The position numbers were made by a program, and so were the translations under genes. Under the pieces are notes generated by a model. That model ran no database searches and was not told the origin of the DNA. It worked only from the letters and a program-made list of their open reading frames with translations. From assembly GCF_963678635.1 (NCBI RefSeq), contig NC_087063.1:13771006-13835005 (forward strand): 64,000 nucleotides of DNA, in the 5' to 3' direction. The DNA comes from Symsagittifera roscoffensis. Taxonomy: Eukaryota > Xenacoelomorpha > Acoela > Convolutidae. Shown here piece after piece: positions 63,481 to 64,000 of this stretch. Numbering within the stretch: the stretch's first letter is position 1; every line of letters starts with the position of its first letter.

Positions 63481-64000
63481 ATGCTGTTTCTTTGAGAGGT
63501 CCTGTTATGTGATAACGTTTTATGTTGGTTTTATGTTGGTCTTTCTTATGTTACTTTGAATGTGTCCTTTTTTCAAAAATCAAATTGTTTTTGGTATGAG
63601 TTTGTCTTGCGACTTTTTTTGTGTTTTATTATTTCTTTCTTAGACTTTATAATAGTCTTCAAAAGAATAAATTATCCAGTTTTAAACTGGGTTAATCCGG
63701 TTTGGGTACCGTTGGTTTTCTTTTCTTAGTCATGATGTTATTTTATGATTTGTGTTGTTTAGTAAGCTGCGTTGGTTAGTTTGGTTTAGTATATAATTCC
63801 TTTCCAACCGGGTTAAAGGAAAGTTTGAAACTTTTTATCGTGTGTTAGAGTTATTGAGTGTGAAAACTTGAAACTTAAAATCATTATTTAAACAATTTTT
63901 CGTGGGCGAGCTGTGCGAGTTTGGATAGAATTCTTGTGCGAGTGAATGAAAATATTTGAAAAGGTTAGTACTGCTTTCTCTTTTTATCAATTTATTGCAT

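Larger units (their letters stand above)
62316..64000 (-). mobile_element. Second giant-element copy, inverted, 3' end only in the window
   Basis: Reading leftward from the edge, the minus strand carries the 3' noncoding region and then an LTR. It matches 58.45-60.13 kb of the intact copy collinearly with many substitutions, so it is a different, older insertion. The rest of this copy lies beyond 64,000. Its LTR boundary with host DNA is at 62,316. Confidence 0.9.

Overview
The window is AT-rich nuclear DNA of an animal, most likely an invertebrate. A Bel/Pao retrotransposon (a group known only from animals), a rhodopsin-family GPCR and an intron-split palmitoyl-protein thioesterase support this. 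I cannot name the species. Only two host genes are convincing; most of the rest is mobile or repetitive DNA.

Layout. 1-8.1 kb: two decayed copies of the 3' part of a giant LTR element (the same family as the intact copy at 43.5-60.1 kb). 8.3-10.6 kb: a foldback repeat with arms of about 1 kb. 10.3-15.3 kb: an old diverged tandem array with a younger 934-bp tandem duplication nested in it. 17.7-18.7 kb: a single-exon GPCR, followed to 20.6 kb by tandem repeats starting in its 3' flank. 20.6-26.6 kb: dispersed repeats and no gene I can support. 26,595-35,766: a Bel/Pao element with about 458-bp LTRs, a 5-bp target duplication (gttgt), an extra 5' ORF, and a gag-pol broken by several frameshifts and two stops. 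Both its LTRs carry a tRNA-like segment with pol III A and B box matches. 35.8-38.0 kb: inverted short repeats and a 336-bp hAT-like miniature transposon.

38,145-61,724: a five-exon PPT2-like thioesterase gene that I assembled from short exons (predicted 349 aa, Ser-Asp-His triad present, last intron GC-AG). Its third intron contains the main object of interest: a 16,636-bp LTR retroelement (43,498-60,133) with 410-bp LTRs in which I see no difference, and a 4-bp target duplication (ctgt). It encodes a 155-aa basic ORF, a 440-aa ORF, a Gag-protease ORF (809 aa), a Pol ORF with an intact RT but no RNase H or integrase core, small membrane ORFs, a 377-codon open frame with no AUG, an envelope-like region broken by one stop and one frameshift, and a 602-aa ORF of unknown function. 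Its plus strand is strikingly A-rich and G-poor.

62,316-64,000: the 3' end of another copy of the giant element in the opposite orientation, running off the window. The last two exons of the thioesterase gene therefore lie between two inverted element ends.

The giant element is the best candidate for something undescribed: a Ty3-type envelope-bearing retroelement with at least four ORFs I cannot assign, with relatives in the same window ranging from recent to badly decayed. All calls come from reading the sequence; no database search was possible.
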